NCBI GenBank assembly: GCA_934047225.1
Contig: OW203986.1
Span: forward strand, 11,597,221 to 11,661,220
Reading direction: 5' to 3'
Source: Ypsolopha sequella
Taxonomy: Eukaryota > Arthropoda > Insecta > Lepidoptera > Ypsolophidae
Length of the DNA: 64,000 nucleotides
Positions 1 through 12,640 of this stretch are shown here, piece after piece. The number at the start of each line of letters is the position of its first letter. Position 1 is the first letter of the stretch. Below the pieces are notes generated by a model. It was not told the DNA's origin. It ran no database searches and saw nothing but the letters and a program-made list of their open reading frames with translations. The translations under genes and the position numbers were made by a program.

Positions 1-1437
1 ACATTATAGGTAGGTATTTAATTTGTGTGTGATGACAATAGTACATTAATTAAATTTAAATACATTTTTTAACTACTATACTATATTTAACCTTTCCCCA
101 TTCTCAACTAACTAAAATAAATACTATTTTCCATAATTGTTTCTTTGGTACTGACATAATATTAATTGTAACTCCTTCTCAAAATTTGGCATGAAAACCT
201 ACGCAACTTACACCTGCTCAATCTCTAATATATACAATACACTCATACAGTACATACTACAAATACCGCCTTAGACAACACCCCCATATTTACTTTGAGA
301 ATAACCAAAAAGAAAACAATTATTTACATAAAACAGCTTTAGTTTATTTACCCATGTAACTGTCAACCTTAAGTTTGAAAACCAATCGTCGGAACCCATG
401 CATCTACTTATGTTTTCACAAAGGATCCCCAAAACTGCCTAATGAAGAAGGTGGTCTATCTATGCTTACAAAGCAAGACAATACATCTAAACCTCGCGCA
501 CGGATCCCTGCCGATGCGAATCGATAATTAACCATAAAACATAAAAATACAATAAATAGACATATCTAATATGTTTATTACGTACAATAAATTTCCAATT
601 ATTTTTAGATAACCGTCGTCTATATTTTACACGTCTATATATTTGTAACCCACTCATCAACATTTGCACTAGAAACCTACTGAACGTAATTCCATGTGGT
701 CCTCGCCATGTTTTATCCAGAATTTTACATCAATATAAGATAATATATTTAGTGTAAATAAACAAACTCCAACATTAATAAAATTTTCTTGCTTTCGACA
801 TTTGACGGTCACCCCCCCCCCCCCCCCTACTAACTCCCGTCATCAAATTTTTCTAAACATTGAAGTAAAGTAAATATCCTTGAATATTATGTAATTTATT
901 TCAACGCAAATGAAACCGTAAATAAAGCCAGAAGTTTAAACTAAACTGTTTGGCAAGTAGCAAATCTCGAAATGACTTTACTTGCGAAGCTAACAAAATT
1001 AACATAACACATCTTTAGTAATAAGAACAAATAATATACTAATTTGCTAAAAGGAATTTGGAACATTTGTCATGAAACATAATGTATTAACGCCATCTAT
1101 AAATTTATTCCTGTACCGACTACCTAACTTCTTGTTACGCTTGTTCGTCAATAAGTGTCCCAATTTTGACGACCCAATAAGTTCCTAGTTCATGCACTAG
1201 ATGGTAGTGCTAGTATTTTAATGAAAAATAAACGTAAATAAACAACTGTAGATTCCTAAGTATTTAATAATAATTCAACTCCATACTACAACCATCGACA
1301 TAAAGAAGAAATATACTACACTTATGTCATTCTTATATCGTCAACTGAATATCGAGCTTGTTGCTTGATCAAAATACCAGCGGCGAAAGACAGAGATAAA
1401 GCGACGAGTTTTGACGGTAGTGCAAACGAGATAAGCG

Positions 1438-1492
1438 TATAAAGCAGGACGGTTGTATGAACTAGGTTTTGCAGGATCACACTCATGAACGG
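1438..1492 (+). promoter_or_regulatory. Candidate TATA promoter plus tiny first coding exon
   Basis: A TATAAA box (1438-1443) is followed about 45 bases later by ATG AAC GG (1485-1492) and directly by a perfect splice-donor consensus, gtaagt, at 1493. That is the layout of a short first exon. Its phase (two bases left over) does not fit the first clear protease exon if the acceptor at 49939 is used, but would fit if the next AG (49940-49941) were used. Linking it to that gene is speculation. It may equally be chance or belong to an unknown transcript. Confidence 0.2.
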
Positions 1493-4400
1493 GTAAGTAC
1501 TATATCTTCTTATTTTGTGTTTCTATCTAAGAACTAGGAATATGACAACTAATTTTACAGAAACCCATGTGACACATCAACACAGCGAACAATGTTACAA
1601 AGTTTTACCTACACACTGATTCAACTTACTCTGGAAATTTTCTACTTTCCCCATTCCTTTTAAGCATTACGATCCTCTCGTACGCTCACTAGCCATTACT
1701 TTAAACGCTATCTGTCTAAACAATCAAACATTTGAAATTAATATAAAGTTAGGGTACACAATCATTAACTCTCTCATAATTTAAATTTAATTGACATAAG
1801 TGCAAATTGAATTCATTAATTTATTTGTTTTTGTTAATTATACAATAAACCTTTTAATAAATCCAACTTTTAAATAATTTCTACCCAGGTCCAAACGCAA
1901 ACCCAGCGTACAATGATCATTGTCACCAAAACGGAACGAACCCTGTGGTTACATTCATCAATATACTCTATGGTTACATTCTACATTTCGGTTTAGCTCT
2001 TTATACAGAAACATGAATATTATAAATAACATTATAAATTGTATATAATATTTTAAATAACATGAAATACAACAAAAATAAAACCTTACAAATGTACTTA
2101 TAAAACTAAAATGTCTCCTAAATTAAAATAAAATTATGTAGAAAACGTTTGCTAGATATGAACAGCTTTCCTATATCTAGCGCTAAATCGCTAACCTGTG
2201 ACAAACTCTACATGCCAAACAAAACAAATTCAATTCAAACTGAAGCTGACAAAACGCCATTTGCTCAGTGACGGACGCTTTCTTTAATTAAAAATAAAAT
2301 TCCATGACGGACCTACCGCAAAAGAAGCTTCACTTAGAAGATACCGAAAACAAAATCGAAAATGATCCATGAGCATATCTACTGTAACTAGGACGCAAAA
2401 TTATCTCACAAGAAAGGTATGTACCGCTTTTACAAACGTAAACATTTCCAGTTGGATTCTACTTCGAATTTATTAGATTTACACTTAATTATTACACGAA
2501 AACGAAGCTTTTCATGCGATAGTCGTTGTTTCTAAGAGCCAACAAGCATTAAAATTCTTGAATTATGTTCGTACAAATACAAACTTTCATCACCATAAAC
2601 AAACATTTCATAAACCTTTTCATTTACTTACAGATGTCAGTCACACTGTCGATAAAAGGGCAAGACACCGGACTTGCCTTATGGAGTTCTCTACAACATA
2701 ACTTCTGAAGAATTGTACAAAGTTGCAGCACTACCTATATCCTGAATGGACATGGATGGACAGAATCTTCCCATAGTTCCGTGTAAAAGTGATATGTTAC
2801 CATCTACCGTACGTCTAACAGGCTTCACGCATACAAGGTACCTATACACATCTACTTACTTTCAAAGTTAAATCCAATTCATCAATCATTAGGTTGCCGT
2901 TTAATTATACTAAAGTCCCAAAGCCTCTAACCTCTGTAGTTCTATACATTACATACATACACTCATGCCTGTCTCTCAGAGGGGTAGGCCTTTCATACAT
3001 CAGATGCTCATTAATGAAAATTGTAGATATGCAATTTTTACTAACTCGACTGTGTTGGCAGAATAACTTTCTCTTTAATTTTATAGCCGCATAGTTTGTA
3101 TCACAACCGCTAATGGACCTACTTCATCCCTACTTGTCAATCTTTGTATTTGAATACTTGACTCCATAAACAAAGCAAAATACAATACATAACCTTTGTC
3201 AAAATATTGTTGGCCCTTAATACTGGTACGTTCATTGAAAGACCCTGAATTAAGAATTTAGCCCGCTGTACTAAAAAGCTAAAGATAAAGTATTATAATA
3301 ATTGACTCATTTTATTTTCCAGATTTTGGATCCGATATTGATGTCCCTAAATCTTCAACCAAGACGGAGACTGTACATCAGTACTGGAGTACTTCCCCTG
3401 ACACCTAAGACAAGTGACGCAGTCAATGGAACCATCAGAAGTTAACTTTCCTATCAAAGAAGCTAATGTTTACCTTGATCATTGTTGACAAATTTACATT
3501 GTCTTCCTCCACGGGACTAAATTTACAATATACTGTTTACCTCTTATAAATACAAATATTTATCTATCGTAACACTCTAAATCACTTCTCCTATTTACAC
3601 GAACAGCAAATTGTACCCAAAACTGGGTGACATTACTGTATCAAACCATTTCTATAAACACCAAATCACTTGAAATAAGCCCAAAATACCTATACTGGTC
3701 ACGGCTACCCATATTGTACTAAACCCTCTTGTTCGCTCAATTACTGCTCACACTGAACTCCGTCGCATCCCAATAACAACCCACTTACAACCTACATAGT
3801 TTAACGTTTGGTGCTTAATAGAAATGATTTTAACAGATATATGGCCAAAGTGTGATCGTCAGATTAGAACCTTACGTAGCGCCTTAAGTAGTAACCCAAA
3901 TTATTTAAAAGTGATTCAGAGATGTTGATAGCAAACAAACCCCTATTAAAAGTCCCATGCTGTTGTAAATTATTAGTTATCTTTCACGTGCTAAGTAAAT
4001 TGGACATAAAATAATTAAAACCAAATTCGTAGATTTAGATAGTAAAATCAGAGAATATAAAGTATTGGTAATAATGTTCAGATTAGAAATTTCACTGTTT
4101 GTCAGTTAAGCCAATATATGAAAGTCATAGAGATAACACTTTGTAAACAAATCTAGATGTAAAATTCATTAATGTTACAAATAATAAAAGGTGAATAAAA
4201 TCTCTGTAGCAATTCTGCGCCAGTCAGCCTCTTAAGAGGCTATATGAATTTACTATATTAGACTATACCCGCTACTTTAGACGATACATCATATACAAAT
4301 TTTGTTTGATTATGTTATGAATAAAATGCATTATTATTATTTTTTTTAATAACCACTACCAATAATTGGGGATGGATGAGATGAGGTATTTCTGAGTTTG

Positions 4401-6297
4401 AAATTTAATCATTTATTGATGATCAAAGCTGAATAGTATTCCAACAGCTGACCTTTATGTATGTTGTAAAACTTATTACTCGATAGATACTTCTATACGA
4501 AAATTACTTATTTAGCTGGTAATCTTCGAATAAGTCCATAAGACAGTGAGTAAAATTCTCACATCTGTGATTATCTGGTCAATAAAATAGAGACTCAAAG
4601 AAAGCCATATTGGCAACTTCTCAGAAGTACCTTCCCTTGGATGTGGAATACCCCCGTGACTTTTTTTAGTGTATACTTTTTTTTTTGAATTCTAAATTTA
4701 AGATTTATTTATTTATTTTTAATTTTACGCGCCTATGTTGGTTCCCTGACTACACAGCTCTGGTAAAGAACCAACAAGAAATCCAGAGCGTCCCTACCAT
4801 CATAGTAACCAAAACTACAAATGACACAAATAATCCAACAGAATGATTTCAGATTTCTAACTTATGGCTATCTTGCGTTTCTGTACCAAGTATATTTTAT
4901 TTGTTCTTATGACATTGGTAAGCTAAACTACCCCATTTCAGTGTATAGTTAGCTTGTGGCTGAATTTTGCCTGACACAAGAACAAGTACATTCATACAAA
5001 TACACCAAATATTACTATTTATTTGAGTAATAAACATTGAAATCACTCGTGTTGCTCCACGTCCCATTCAAAGATTCAGTCTCTTAACAGATCTACTTAA
5101 ATAGTGACTGACAGTTAAAATTATTTTCTTAGATACTGCTGGTAATACTCAACTTAAAGTTACTAGGTCAATATGACAAAACTATCTAGTAAAAAACTTA
5201 GACTTTCATATTCAGCGTACAGTCATTCTGCTCACTATTCAATAGAAAACTTCTATCAAATCAAAATTGTATATTGTTTCAGTAATAAACTTCTCTAATA
5301 CAATCGTTTTTGTTGTATTTAATGCAAGTCAGATAAGTACAGATTTCTACCAGGTCAAAATTTTATCCATTTTCTAAAAATCTCCAAGTTTCAATTATAA
5401 GTTTCAAATATACTAAAACTATTGAATACAAGAAATTAGGTTTTCAACCCTCATTTCATATAAGAAAGTTTTACTTTAAAAATCATTGATTTTCTAGTAA
5501 TATGAAACTACTGTGACTTTTATCCTTAACAGTTTTGCAGTTATTTATGTAGTCAATTTTATAACTACACTCAGTAGAATAATTTCAATATATTTTGAAA
5601 GAGAAATGAGAAATAGTACTAATAGAACTTTGTTTTTGTTCTAAAGATGTATTCATTTAATTCCATTGACGAAGAACAACTTTTACTACCCCATATTTGG
5701 TGTATAGTATCAGTTAAGGCTTTTCTTTTGCCAGACAAGGGAAAGCATTTATGCAAACAAATACATCATGTTATGTACTTCAAGTTTATTGAACATTTAT
5801 AAGAATTGAAATTATTCTCTTGAATAAAGATTTCCCGAAACTATTTTCACGGTAATTAGTTTATTAGTTACTTACTCAATTGAGTAATAAAAGAAAATCC
5901 GAAACATTCTATATTTCATCTAGGTTCTACTCTGTATCAATGCAGTCATTTCGACAAGGGAGAATGTAAGTAATTACTGACTAAAAGGTTTGTCAGTCTG
6001 CTATACTTTATTTTGGATTCTTATATACCAAACTATTTGATTTTACTTTATAACTTAATGTTTACTAAGAACTGACCTTAAAAAGGGTTTGATAGGTACT
6101 ACAGTTATGAACTTTTATGGTCTAAAATACATTTCATCAACCTGAATTCTAAATCTAGGCTTTCTATATTATTTAGGCATATTTTATGCCAAACTCAAGT
6201 CTCTTTATTTCTTGAAAGAAATACCTAAGTAAATACAATATTTTAAGAGATAATTGAGTGGTGAAACTTATGTTTCCTATCATTTCATATTTATTGC

Positions 6298-6469
6298 CAA
6301 TATTAAAGCCCTATGCCCTAGCATTCAAAATTAGTGTTCTGTGGCATATAAAAACCTCTTAGTAAACAATGAAACTATTTCAATATCAAAGCCCTATGTC
6401 CTTACATTCAAAATTGGAGTTCTTTGGACTTATAAAGCCCTCTCAGATAAGTAAACAATGAAACTATTT
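6298..6469. repeat. Two-copy tandem duplication, 83 and 89 bp
   Basis: The units 6298-6380 and 6381-6469 both begin caatat(t/c)aaagccctatg and end gtaaacaatgaaactattt, with several substitutions and a small indel between them. This is a local tandem duplication in non-coding DNA. Confidence 0.8.
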
Positions 6470-6973
6470 GTCAAACAAACTAGTCAACAACAATCTATTC
6501 CTGAACCACTAACTCTAATTTTTCAGAGGTTCCTATCTACTTGAAACCTTGCAACCTATCATAATTGAATTTATTGACCTATTTTCCCTGAACAATGAAG
6601 AAAGTTACCTGAAACCTCCCACTATGCATAATTTCTCAAAAACCTATTAATGCTCTAACAATAGACTTGAATTTTAGAATTTACCTACCTAACATTTGGC
6701 CCTAAAATCAAATGTTCCTAGGCTTTTAAATGTGTGAATTTTCAAAGCTAGAGGTCCGTCACCTCACATTTACAATTAAACGTGTGTGTGGTTGTATATT
6801 GTGCTAGCAAACACCATACAACCCCTCAACTAATCGACAGAAAGAAGTGAGGCAAGTTGAAACCTCTCTGTGTGCCTAACACCCTAAAACTTTGCCCTAC
6901 TCAGACAGGGGGTGATACAGTAGGTTAAAAGGACGTCACCCCGCTGGCTGGGATAGCCTATATGATCATGTGT

Positions 6974-7013
6974 ATATATAAATATATAGATATGAGACCA
7001 TGACCAGCTCAGT
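6974..7013 (+). promoter_or_regulatory. Candidate core promoter (TATA box plus TCAGT initiator)
   Basis: A TATATAAAT box (TATAAA at 6977-6982) is followed by the arthropod initiator TCAGT at 7009-7013. If A7011 is +1, the TATA box begins at about -34, close to the usual insect spacing of about -31. The following 400 bases are less AT-rich than the preceding 6 kb. The only downstream ORF with protein-like features is at 7709. No experimental support is available here. Confidence 0.35.
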
Positions 7014-7708
7014 CAGATGACAAAGGACAGAACAAATCGCAGCCTCTTCACGGCTCGGACGCTTTGCCATAAACATCGCCTTTCATGGGGGATGTGTTTC
7101 CAGTATGTAAAACTGGCGCAAGGCCATCCCAGACGCTTGCTTCCCTCCAGAGGAGGTTAAAACTAGACTCTGTCGTTCACACCAGTAGGTGACCCGAGCC
7201 TTCGTCCAGTGCGACTTCCGCTCTGTAAGCTCCCTGCCTGACTCTTCAAGATATCCCAGCGACTAGCCCTATGCCATTGTTACCCTGGTACATCTTCCCG
7301 TTTCCACGTCCGGCATTACTAAGAAGAGACCATACTCCCTTCCTCCCCATCAACCCCTGAATCGACCTATGCACTATTACATTATTTAGGTACGTACTTT
7401 AATTTCGGAACTTGAAAAGACGATTATCGAACCCTTTACATAACGCGGAATCTAGCTCGTTCGCTCGTTCACCCTACACGAATTCAAACGCGTGTGTCTA
7501 TCGCCGAGTCGGAAAAGTCAAAAACTATTGACCATAACCGAATCTATTTACGAAAAAAGGGCATTCCGCCACCTAAAAGCTAACGCGACGCGAAATGGTC
7601 CCGAGACCTAACGAACAGATAGATTGACACATTCCGTATTTTAATCGCAAATTCCGAAAACAAAATCACTATTAAAACAAACAAAAACTTCCCCAAATAA
7701 ACTCAAAA

Positions 7709-7909
7709 ATGAACTACACCATTAAAACTTCTTGCAGCACTTCCACTGACGACGGTGTAAAAATGAATGAGCCCCACCCTACATTTCCACCCATTTATAT
7801 ACTAAGTGTGATATTAGCGTTATCAGTGCTATCGGCGTCAACGGTGCTAACGGTGTTATGTGCGCTTTCGTGCAGAATGAACAAAAGTGAGACAACCAAA
7901 CAAGAGTAA
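7709..7909 (+). CDS. Small hypothetical single-pass membrane protein (66 aa)
   Basis: I do not recognise this ORF. The predicted 66-residue product has a polar N-terminus rich in Thr/Ser/Cys, one hydrophobic segment of roughly 24 residues (about residues 29-53, rich in Leu, Val, Ser and Ala, starting after PPIYILS) and a short charged tail containing Lys and Glu. That layout suits a signal-anchor or tail-anchored micro-protein. It lies about 700 bases downstream of the TATA+Inr candidate at 6974-7013. Two overlapping minus-strand frames are judged shadows. In AT-rich DNA such an ORF can arise by chance, so support is weak. Alternatives are a first exon or a spurious ORF inside a non-coding transcript. 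Confidence 0.25.
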   Translation: MNYTIKTSCSTSTDDGVKMNEPHPTFPPIYILSVILALSVLSASTVLTVLCALSCRMNKSETTKQE

Positions 7910-8460
7910 TAGAGATGGCAACATAACAACAAAACATGGCAACAGCATATACTCGGCGTAAGCAGGACAGGACAAAAATATACAAGTAAGAGTGAAAGAG
8001 ATAGACACATGGTGACAAGCCTAAGGCGTCATCTAGTCTACGTGGCAACAACTTGGCAGTTGCGTGACAACAACAGCTAATTTAGGGTTCACGCATAATT
8101 GGAAACCATAATGTTTGAAATTGAAAGTTTATTCTTAATTCCTTCCATATTGGACCGATTGTTTGGGCCGATGGTTGAGTTTACTGTATTTATCATTTAA
8201 AATCAGTTATTCTACGCGATCGATTTCAATTTGCTTTATTTATTTCAACGTGATTTATTTGATTACATACAACAATCTTCCTGCCCATTATCATAACATT
8301 TATTTGTGAATTGAGACGTGAACAGATGAGGTACGATCTGTCACATCTTGGGATCAGTATTTGAGAAAAAACTACTAGGGAGGGTGTGTATGTGTAGTGT
8401 ATGTACATGAGGGTGTAATGTATGTGTGCAATGCTTGGAAGTGTGAGGGCATGTGTGTTA

Positions 8461-8495
8461 TTATATACATATATATATCTATATATATATATATA
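8461..8495. repeat. TA-rich microsatellite at LINE 3' end
   Basis: An imperfect (TA)n tract with single tc and ac interruptions. On the minus strand it lies just beyond the 3' untranslated part of the non-LTR element and probably is, or grew from, its simple-repeat tail. Confidence 0.8.
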
Positions 8496-8611
8496 TTTTT
8501 TGCCGTTTATTTAATTAATTAATAATGGATTTAGCATATTTTAAATGAGGATTCCCTAAGTATTATGAATAGTGAATATACAAGTAATAATACATATTAC
8601 ATATTCAGGTG

Positions 8612-10414
8612 TTATGTCTTAATGAGCAAGAGAGACTCAGTCTCATCATAGCTTTTTGTCTTCAGCCAATTTGTCAAGGCATTTTTGCAGTCACAGTAAT
8701 TGAGAGGGTAGATGTTAATTTGTTTGTTAATTTTATTATATAGAGATGCAGATTGTTTATCATATTGCCTAGTAGCAAAAATAGATTTGACTGATACATG
8801 CGGAACTGCAAGGTCTTTTCTGCGTTTTTCGAGGATACTGGGGTTATATATAAGTGATTTATGCCTTTTCAATACAGCGTAAAGAACATATAATTTCCTA
8901 ATTGTAAGTAAGTCAGAAATCTTATAAAGGTCTTCAGTTGGAAATCGATATGGCTTAAAATGCATAACTTTCAGAAGAGATCTTTGGGCTCTCTCTAATT
9001 CTAGGAGTTTGGTCTTTGTTGCACCTCCCCATACTGGTATGCAGTAAACTAGGACCGATTGAGCCAGACAGACATACAATTGGTTAAGAAGATACTTTGT
9101 GGCTACATGCCTAAGCGTCTTAAAGGTCCATATGAGCTTTCTAATTCTGTTCATTACTAATTCTGCATGAGGATGCCAAGAAAGCCGTTGGTCTACAATA
9201 ATTCCCAAGTATTTTGTGTTTGCAACCTTAATAATTGAGGTACACGAACATGAATTAGTTTCGAAGGAGGAGTTACATGTATGAATTTTGATTTGAAAAT
9301 TGTGATTCGGTTGGGAGGAGTTATATTTTGTGAAGCATATATAGTTTGTCTTTGTCATGTTTAAAGTTAGTATGTTTATGCTCAACCAGCTTGCAATTTT
9401 GGAAAGTCCCTTTTCTGCGGAGCTGCGGGCTTCATCCCAGGTGTTACCGGTGAAGATAACAGCGGTATCGTCGGCATAGGAAAAGATATGACCATGTTCA
9501 ACTTCCGTGTTGCATAGGTTATTAATATATAATAAAAACAAGGTGGGGCCTAACACACTTCCCTGTGGAACTCCAAAGATGACTTTTGCTTCATCACTTA
9601 TGCAGTCACTGATCCTTACTCTTTGACCACGGTCAGTGAGATAATCTTCAAGAAGAGCTAAAGGCAAGCCTCTAATTCCGGCATTCTCAAGTCTGCTTAC
9701 AAGGATGGGGACCGAGACAGAGTCAAAGGCCTTTTTTAAATCCAAAAACACAGCAAGACATTTTTTACCCTTGTCGACTTGATTAACAATAATGGAGGTA
9801 AGTGCTGAGACAGCATCTTCAGTGGAGAGTCCCTGTCTGAAACCATATTGCGCTTTTGATATTATGTTGAATTTTTCAAGATAGTTGACTAGTCGTACAT
9901 TTATTAATTTTTCTAAGATCTTTGAAATAACTGGCAGTACAGAGATGGGTCTATAATTATTAGGATCTCCCTTGGCACCACTTTTGTGCACGGGTGTAAT
10001 GAGCGCTTGCTTAAAGAGTGCAGGAAAAATGCCCTGACTGAAGCAGAGATTTGCCAAATGAGCTATGATTGGGACTACTACTGAATGAGCAATTTTCAAG
10101 AATTTTGTTGTTATATCGTCCCAACCTGGGGCACTTTCAGATTTAAGACTCATAAGTAATGTGTGGACCTCCTTGGGGTCAGTGTCTGTTAACACGAAGG
10201 AAGAGACTTGTGATCTTGACGCATTGCTTATATTATTTTGTGGCTGAAGCGTCCCTCTAGAAAGTATGTCTTCAGCCAATGTTTTGCCAACGTTGGCAAA
10301 AAAGTCGTTGACAAGATTGACTGATTCATAAGAAGATGCTTTTATATCCAATAATTCTATATTTTTACTTTTGTTTAATTTACGATTTGTTAATTTATTT
10401 ACATTTATTTCCAC
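8612..10414 (-). pseudogene. LINE reverse transcriptase domain (ORF2, frame-broken)
   Basis: An open stretch of 600 codons encoding the RT of a non-LTR retrotransposon, which copies element RNA at a nicked target site. Visible motifs in order: SAPGWDDI (about residues 93-100), NNYRPISVLPVISK, QYGFRQGLSTEDAV, the FLDLKKAFD motif with the first catalytic Asp, VPQGSVLGPTLFLLYINNL, and SYADDTAV with the catalytic Asp pair. The C-terminal region has the PVWGG and LERAQRSLLKV segments usual after the RT in these elements. The apparent ATG start is artificial: the protein should continue from the endonuclease frame at 10405-10989, which lies in another frame. The offset is within a few bases of 10410, where that frame ends at a TAA just after SPKSLWK. 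Stop near 8612. Confidence 0.9.
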
Positions 10415-10989
10415 AAAGATTTCGGGGATTTACTGGCTTTAGATAATTGCTCTTGTTCATACTTACGTTTAAGTTTTTTAATGAGATTATTGCAGTAGTT
10501 TCGGTACCGTCTATATGTTATTTTTAAGATTTCATTTTCTGGGTCAGCTATACTTTTTTTCTGTAGATTATTTCTGTTTTTGATACAACGTAGAATGCCT
10601 TTAGTTATCCAAGGTTTGATAATAAACTTATCACTCGAAACTGATGTAATTTTCGTGTTTTCTTTTACACATGTTCTTAATTTGTTAATTAACAACTCAG
10701 TTACATTTGAAGGATCATTATTAGAAAGTAGTTCCGAAATGTTACTGTCTTTTAGACTAGTGAGTGCATTTTCATGGTCAAATATGATTTTTGTTTTTGC
10801 TTTTTTAATTGTTCCTACATTAGATAACTTCAAGAAAATCAAACGGTGATCTGTAACAGTTGTGTTAACCACATTTATAGAACCAGATTCGATGCAGTTT
10901 TTATTCAATTTTAGCATAAAGTGATCCAGGCAATTATTATTTCTAGTAGGTAGCGTGTGTCCAGGAAGAATGCAATGCATTGCTAACAT
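10405..10989 (-). pseudogene. LINE endonuclease C-terminal fragment (ORF2 upstream part)
   Basis: 194 codons open in a frame different from the RT. The start has LPGHTLPTRNNNCLDHFML and then TDHRLIFLKL, matching the C-terminal part of the apurinic-type endonuclease of Jockey/CR1-like LINEs, including the conserved S/T-D-H motif near its end. This enzyme nicks target DNA for reverse transcription. The N-terminal half with the remaining catalytic residues is absent, so the domain cannot be active. A basic linker (KLKRKYEQEQ) leads to SPKSLWK, after which the frame stops and the RT continues one frame over. Confidence 0.8.
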
Positions 10990-11005
10990 ATTAAGGTAAG
11001 GTTTC

Positions 11006-12322
11006 TACGATAAACATTACATAAGCAAGTGTAACTTCTTTCTTCATTTTTTTTAATTGAGCTCATTTCGGTTATATTGGGCTAAAAAAACTATCTGTAA
11101 ATTTTGATGCCAAAATATTGAATAATTTTGATGGACAAACGAACTGTGATGCCTACTTAAATTGTCCAACCAAAGTATTTAGCATATGTAAGGCTGTGAC
11201 ATATACAAACGAAGAGAGGAAAAAACATTATAACTCTTAGAAGAAGAGCCAAAAAAATGAAAATATTTATATTGATTGAATTATTATTATTTTAATGTGA
11301 AAACACAAAACCGCGCACACAAAAGACATCAACGCGCTCGCAGTACTTTCATTCATGTGAAAATAAATATTGTAATTTAATCCTTACCAATATTAAGTCA
11401 AAAAAAAGGCTTTTCTAACGTTTAAAACAGAACAAATAGTTTTTATTTGAAAGCTACAAATGATGAAGCTACAACAAAAGCGTTTGTTTTCTACGTTATA
11501 CAAAAGAATATGTGCTCGATTTTCTCTCTGATCAGAACACAAGTAATAAAACTGAATAAGAACAATAGCTATTAATTTCGCGTGTCCACGTTTATCCAAA
11601 TCGAATCACGCGCAGGTCTGCGTGCGCCTGCGCTGTTCCTCGAGAATATCATTGCGTGCGCGCGCGGCCTTTTTGTGGGATTTTTGCTTTGATGTTGGTC
11701 CGATATTTAGGATCGTCTCTATCTAGCTTATAAAGTTTATATTTAAATATTTAAATTTATATTTAAATAGTTATGATTTTAATTTTCAAGATTTTTTAAT
11801 TTTCTGCCAATTCCAGATAGGTTGTTGACCTATTTTGATTATCCTAATTTAACCGTTGTTAAGACTTGAGAAAAAAAAATGGACAAGAGAAGGCAGAACT
11901 CAATGCCTTTAGGGGTTTCATACTGTTATATACACTATGTTAGTAATGGGAACGGACACTAAAAAAACTTTTTTTTAGCTTGTGCAAACTCTGTCAAGAA
12001 AAACAGCTATAATAAGTTGTTATATTCCGAACTTAGTGATTTTATAATTTTTTCCTCTTTCGTGCCCAGTTACAAGATGCTAGGTCAAAGGGAAATACAT
12101 AATATACACTGGTTATGTGTGTCATTTTGTGTTGAATACTGACGTAATTTGAAACGCCATATATTTTTTTTGCATTAAGTTAGAAGCTTGAGTTGCTTAT
12201 AAGATGTAAGGCTGTATTTTTATTAGGCTGTACACTCCAAAGCTTACACTCAAAATAATAAAATGTGAAAAGCCCACTTTTAAACTTCTAAGTCTACCTT
12301 TATAAACCGAGTATTCGAGAGC
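11006..12322. other. Non-coding stretch with a short GC-rich patch
   Basis: No coding signal. The patch at about 11600-11680 is rich in CG dinucleotides (gcgcaggtctgcgtgcgcctg, then cgtgcgcgcgcggcc), a contrast with the AT-rich surroundings. It could be a regulatory element or part of an unidentified repeat. Confidence 0.5.
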
Positions 12323-12389
12323 ATCAAACTGAAAGGTTGTATCTACCTTTAATTAATGTTCCTTTGTAGATACGACCTTTCATCTTGAT
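12323..12389 (+). other. Pre-miRNA-sized hairpin
   Basis: A 67-base inverted repeat. TGAAAGGTTGTATCTAC pairs with GTAGATACGACCTTTCA (16 Watson-Crick pairs plus one G-T), with weaker pairing continued outward by atcaaac and tcttgat, around a loop of about 19 bases. The size suits a microRNA precursor. It is not a miRNA I recognise, and inverted repeats are common in this window, so a tiny foldback element is just as likely. Confidence 0.3.
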
Positions 12390-12559
12390 ATCTTCAGTAT
12401 AAGAAATTTTCGCCTCGATTTATGCACGTATAAGAAAACACTCAAAAAGACAAACCAAACAGAAGACAGGAGCAGATACAAGATTTTATTCTCGAAGGGG
12501 AGAGGGGAAAAAAACAAAAAAATATTTTTGTGATCGATTTTCAAGCGTATGCTAAACGC

Positions 12560-12640
12560 TCGTGATTTGGATGGGAATCGAACCTCCTTGGTTCTTTTTT
12601 GTTCAAATACAAAGGCGGTTGAGCACGTGACCCTTTCTCC
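12560..12640 (-). repeat. tRNA-like / SINE fragment with Pol III B box
   Basis: On the minus strand, GGTTCGATTCCC (12573-12584) matches the RNA polymerase III B box GGTTCGANTCC. It follows a tRNA-like stretch, ggtcacgtgctcaaccgcctttg. No full cloverleaf can be drawn because of extra sequence in the middle. It is best read as a decayed tRNA-derived SINE or tRNA pseudogene. Confidence 0.35.

Larger units (their letters stand above)
1..6970. other. AT-rich non-coding stretch, no gene recognised
   Basis: No reading frame in these 7 kb has protein-like composition or a recognisable domain; the few frames over 60 codons look random. The stretch has far fewer obvious foldback repeats than the middle of the window. 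It contains a run of 16 C at 812-827, a tandem duplication at 6298-6469, and a short piece at about 2953-3000 resembling the tail of the RTE-type fragment at 56724-57135. It may be intron, a long untranslated region or intergenic DNA; the sequence does not decide between these. Confidence 0.6.
8455..11005 (-). mobile_element. 5'-truncated non-LTR retrotransposon (LINE, Jockey/CR1-type)
   Basis: A minus-strand LINE: endonuclease C-terminal part (10405-10989), reverse transcriptase (8612-10414), then an AT-rich 3' tail ending in the TA microsatellite near 8461. The endonuclease frame stays open only to about 11005, where a TAG and unrelated sequence follow, so the element lost its 5' half (ORF1 and the endonuclease N-terminus), as is usual in target-primed reverse transcription. 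Wording of the RT motifs resembles insect Jockey-superfamily or CR1-like elements (possibly the Daphne group); the clade was not tested. No clear target duplication was found. It is dead because of truncation and a frameshift, but still mostly open, hence fairly young. Confidence 0.9.

Noticed and set aside
10580..10849. 89-codon plus-strand ORF
   Set aside because: Antisense shadow of the LINE endonuclease frame.
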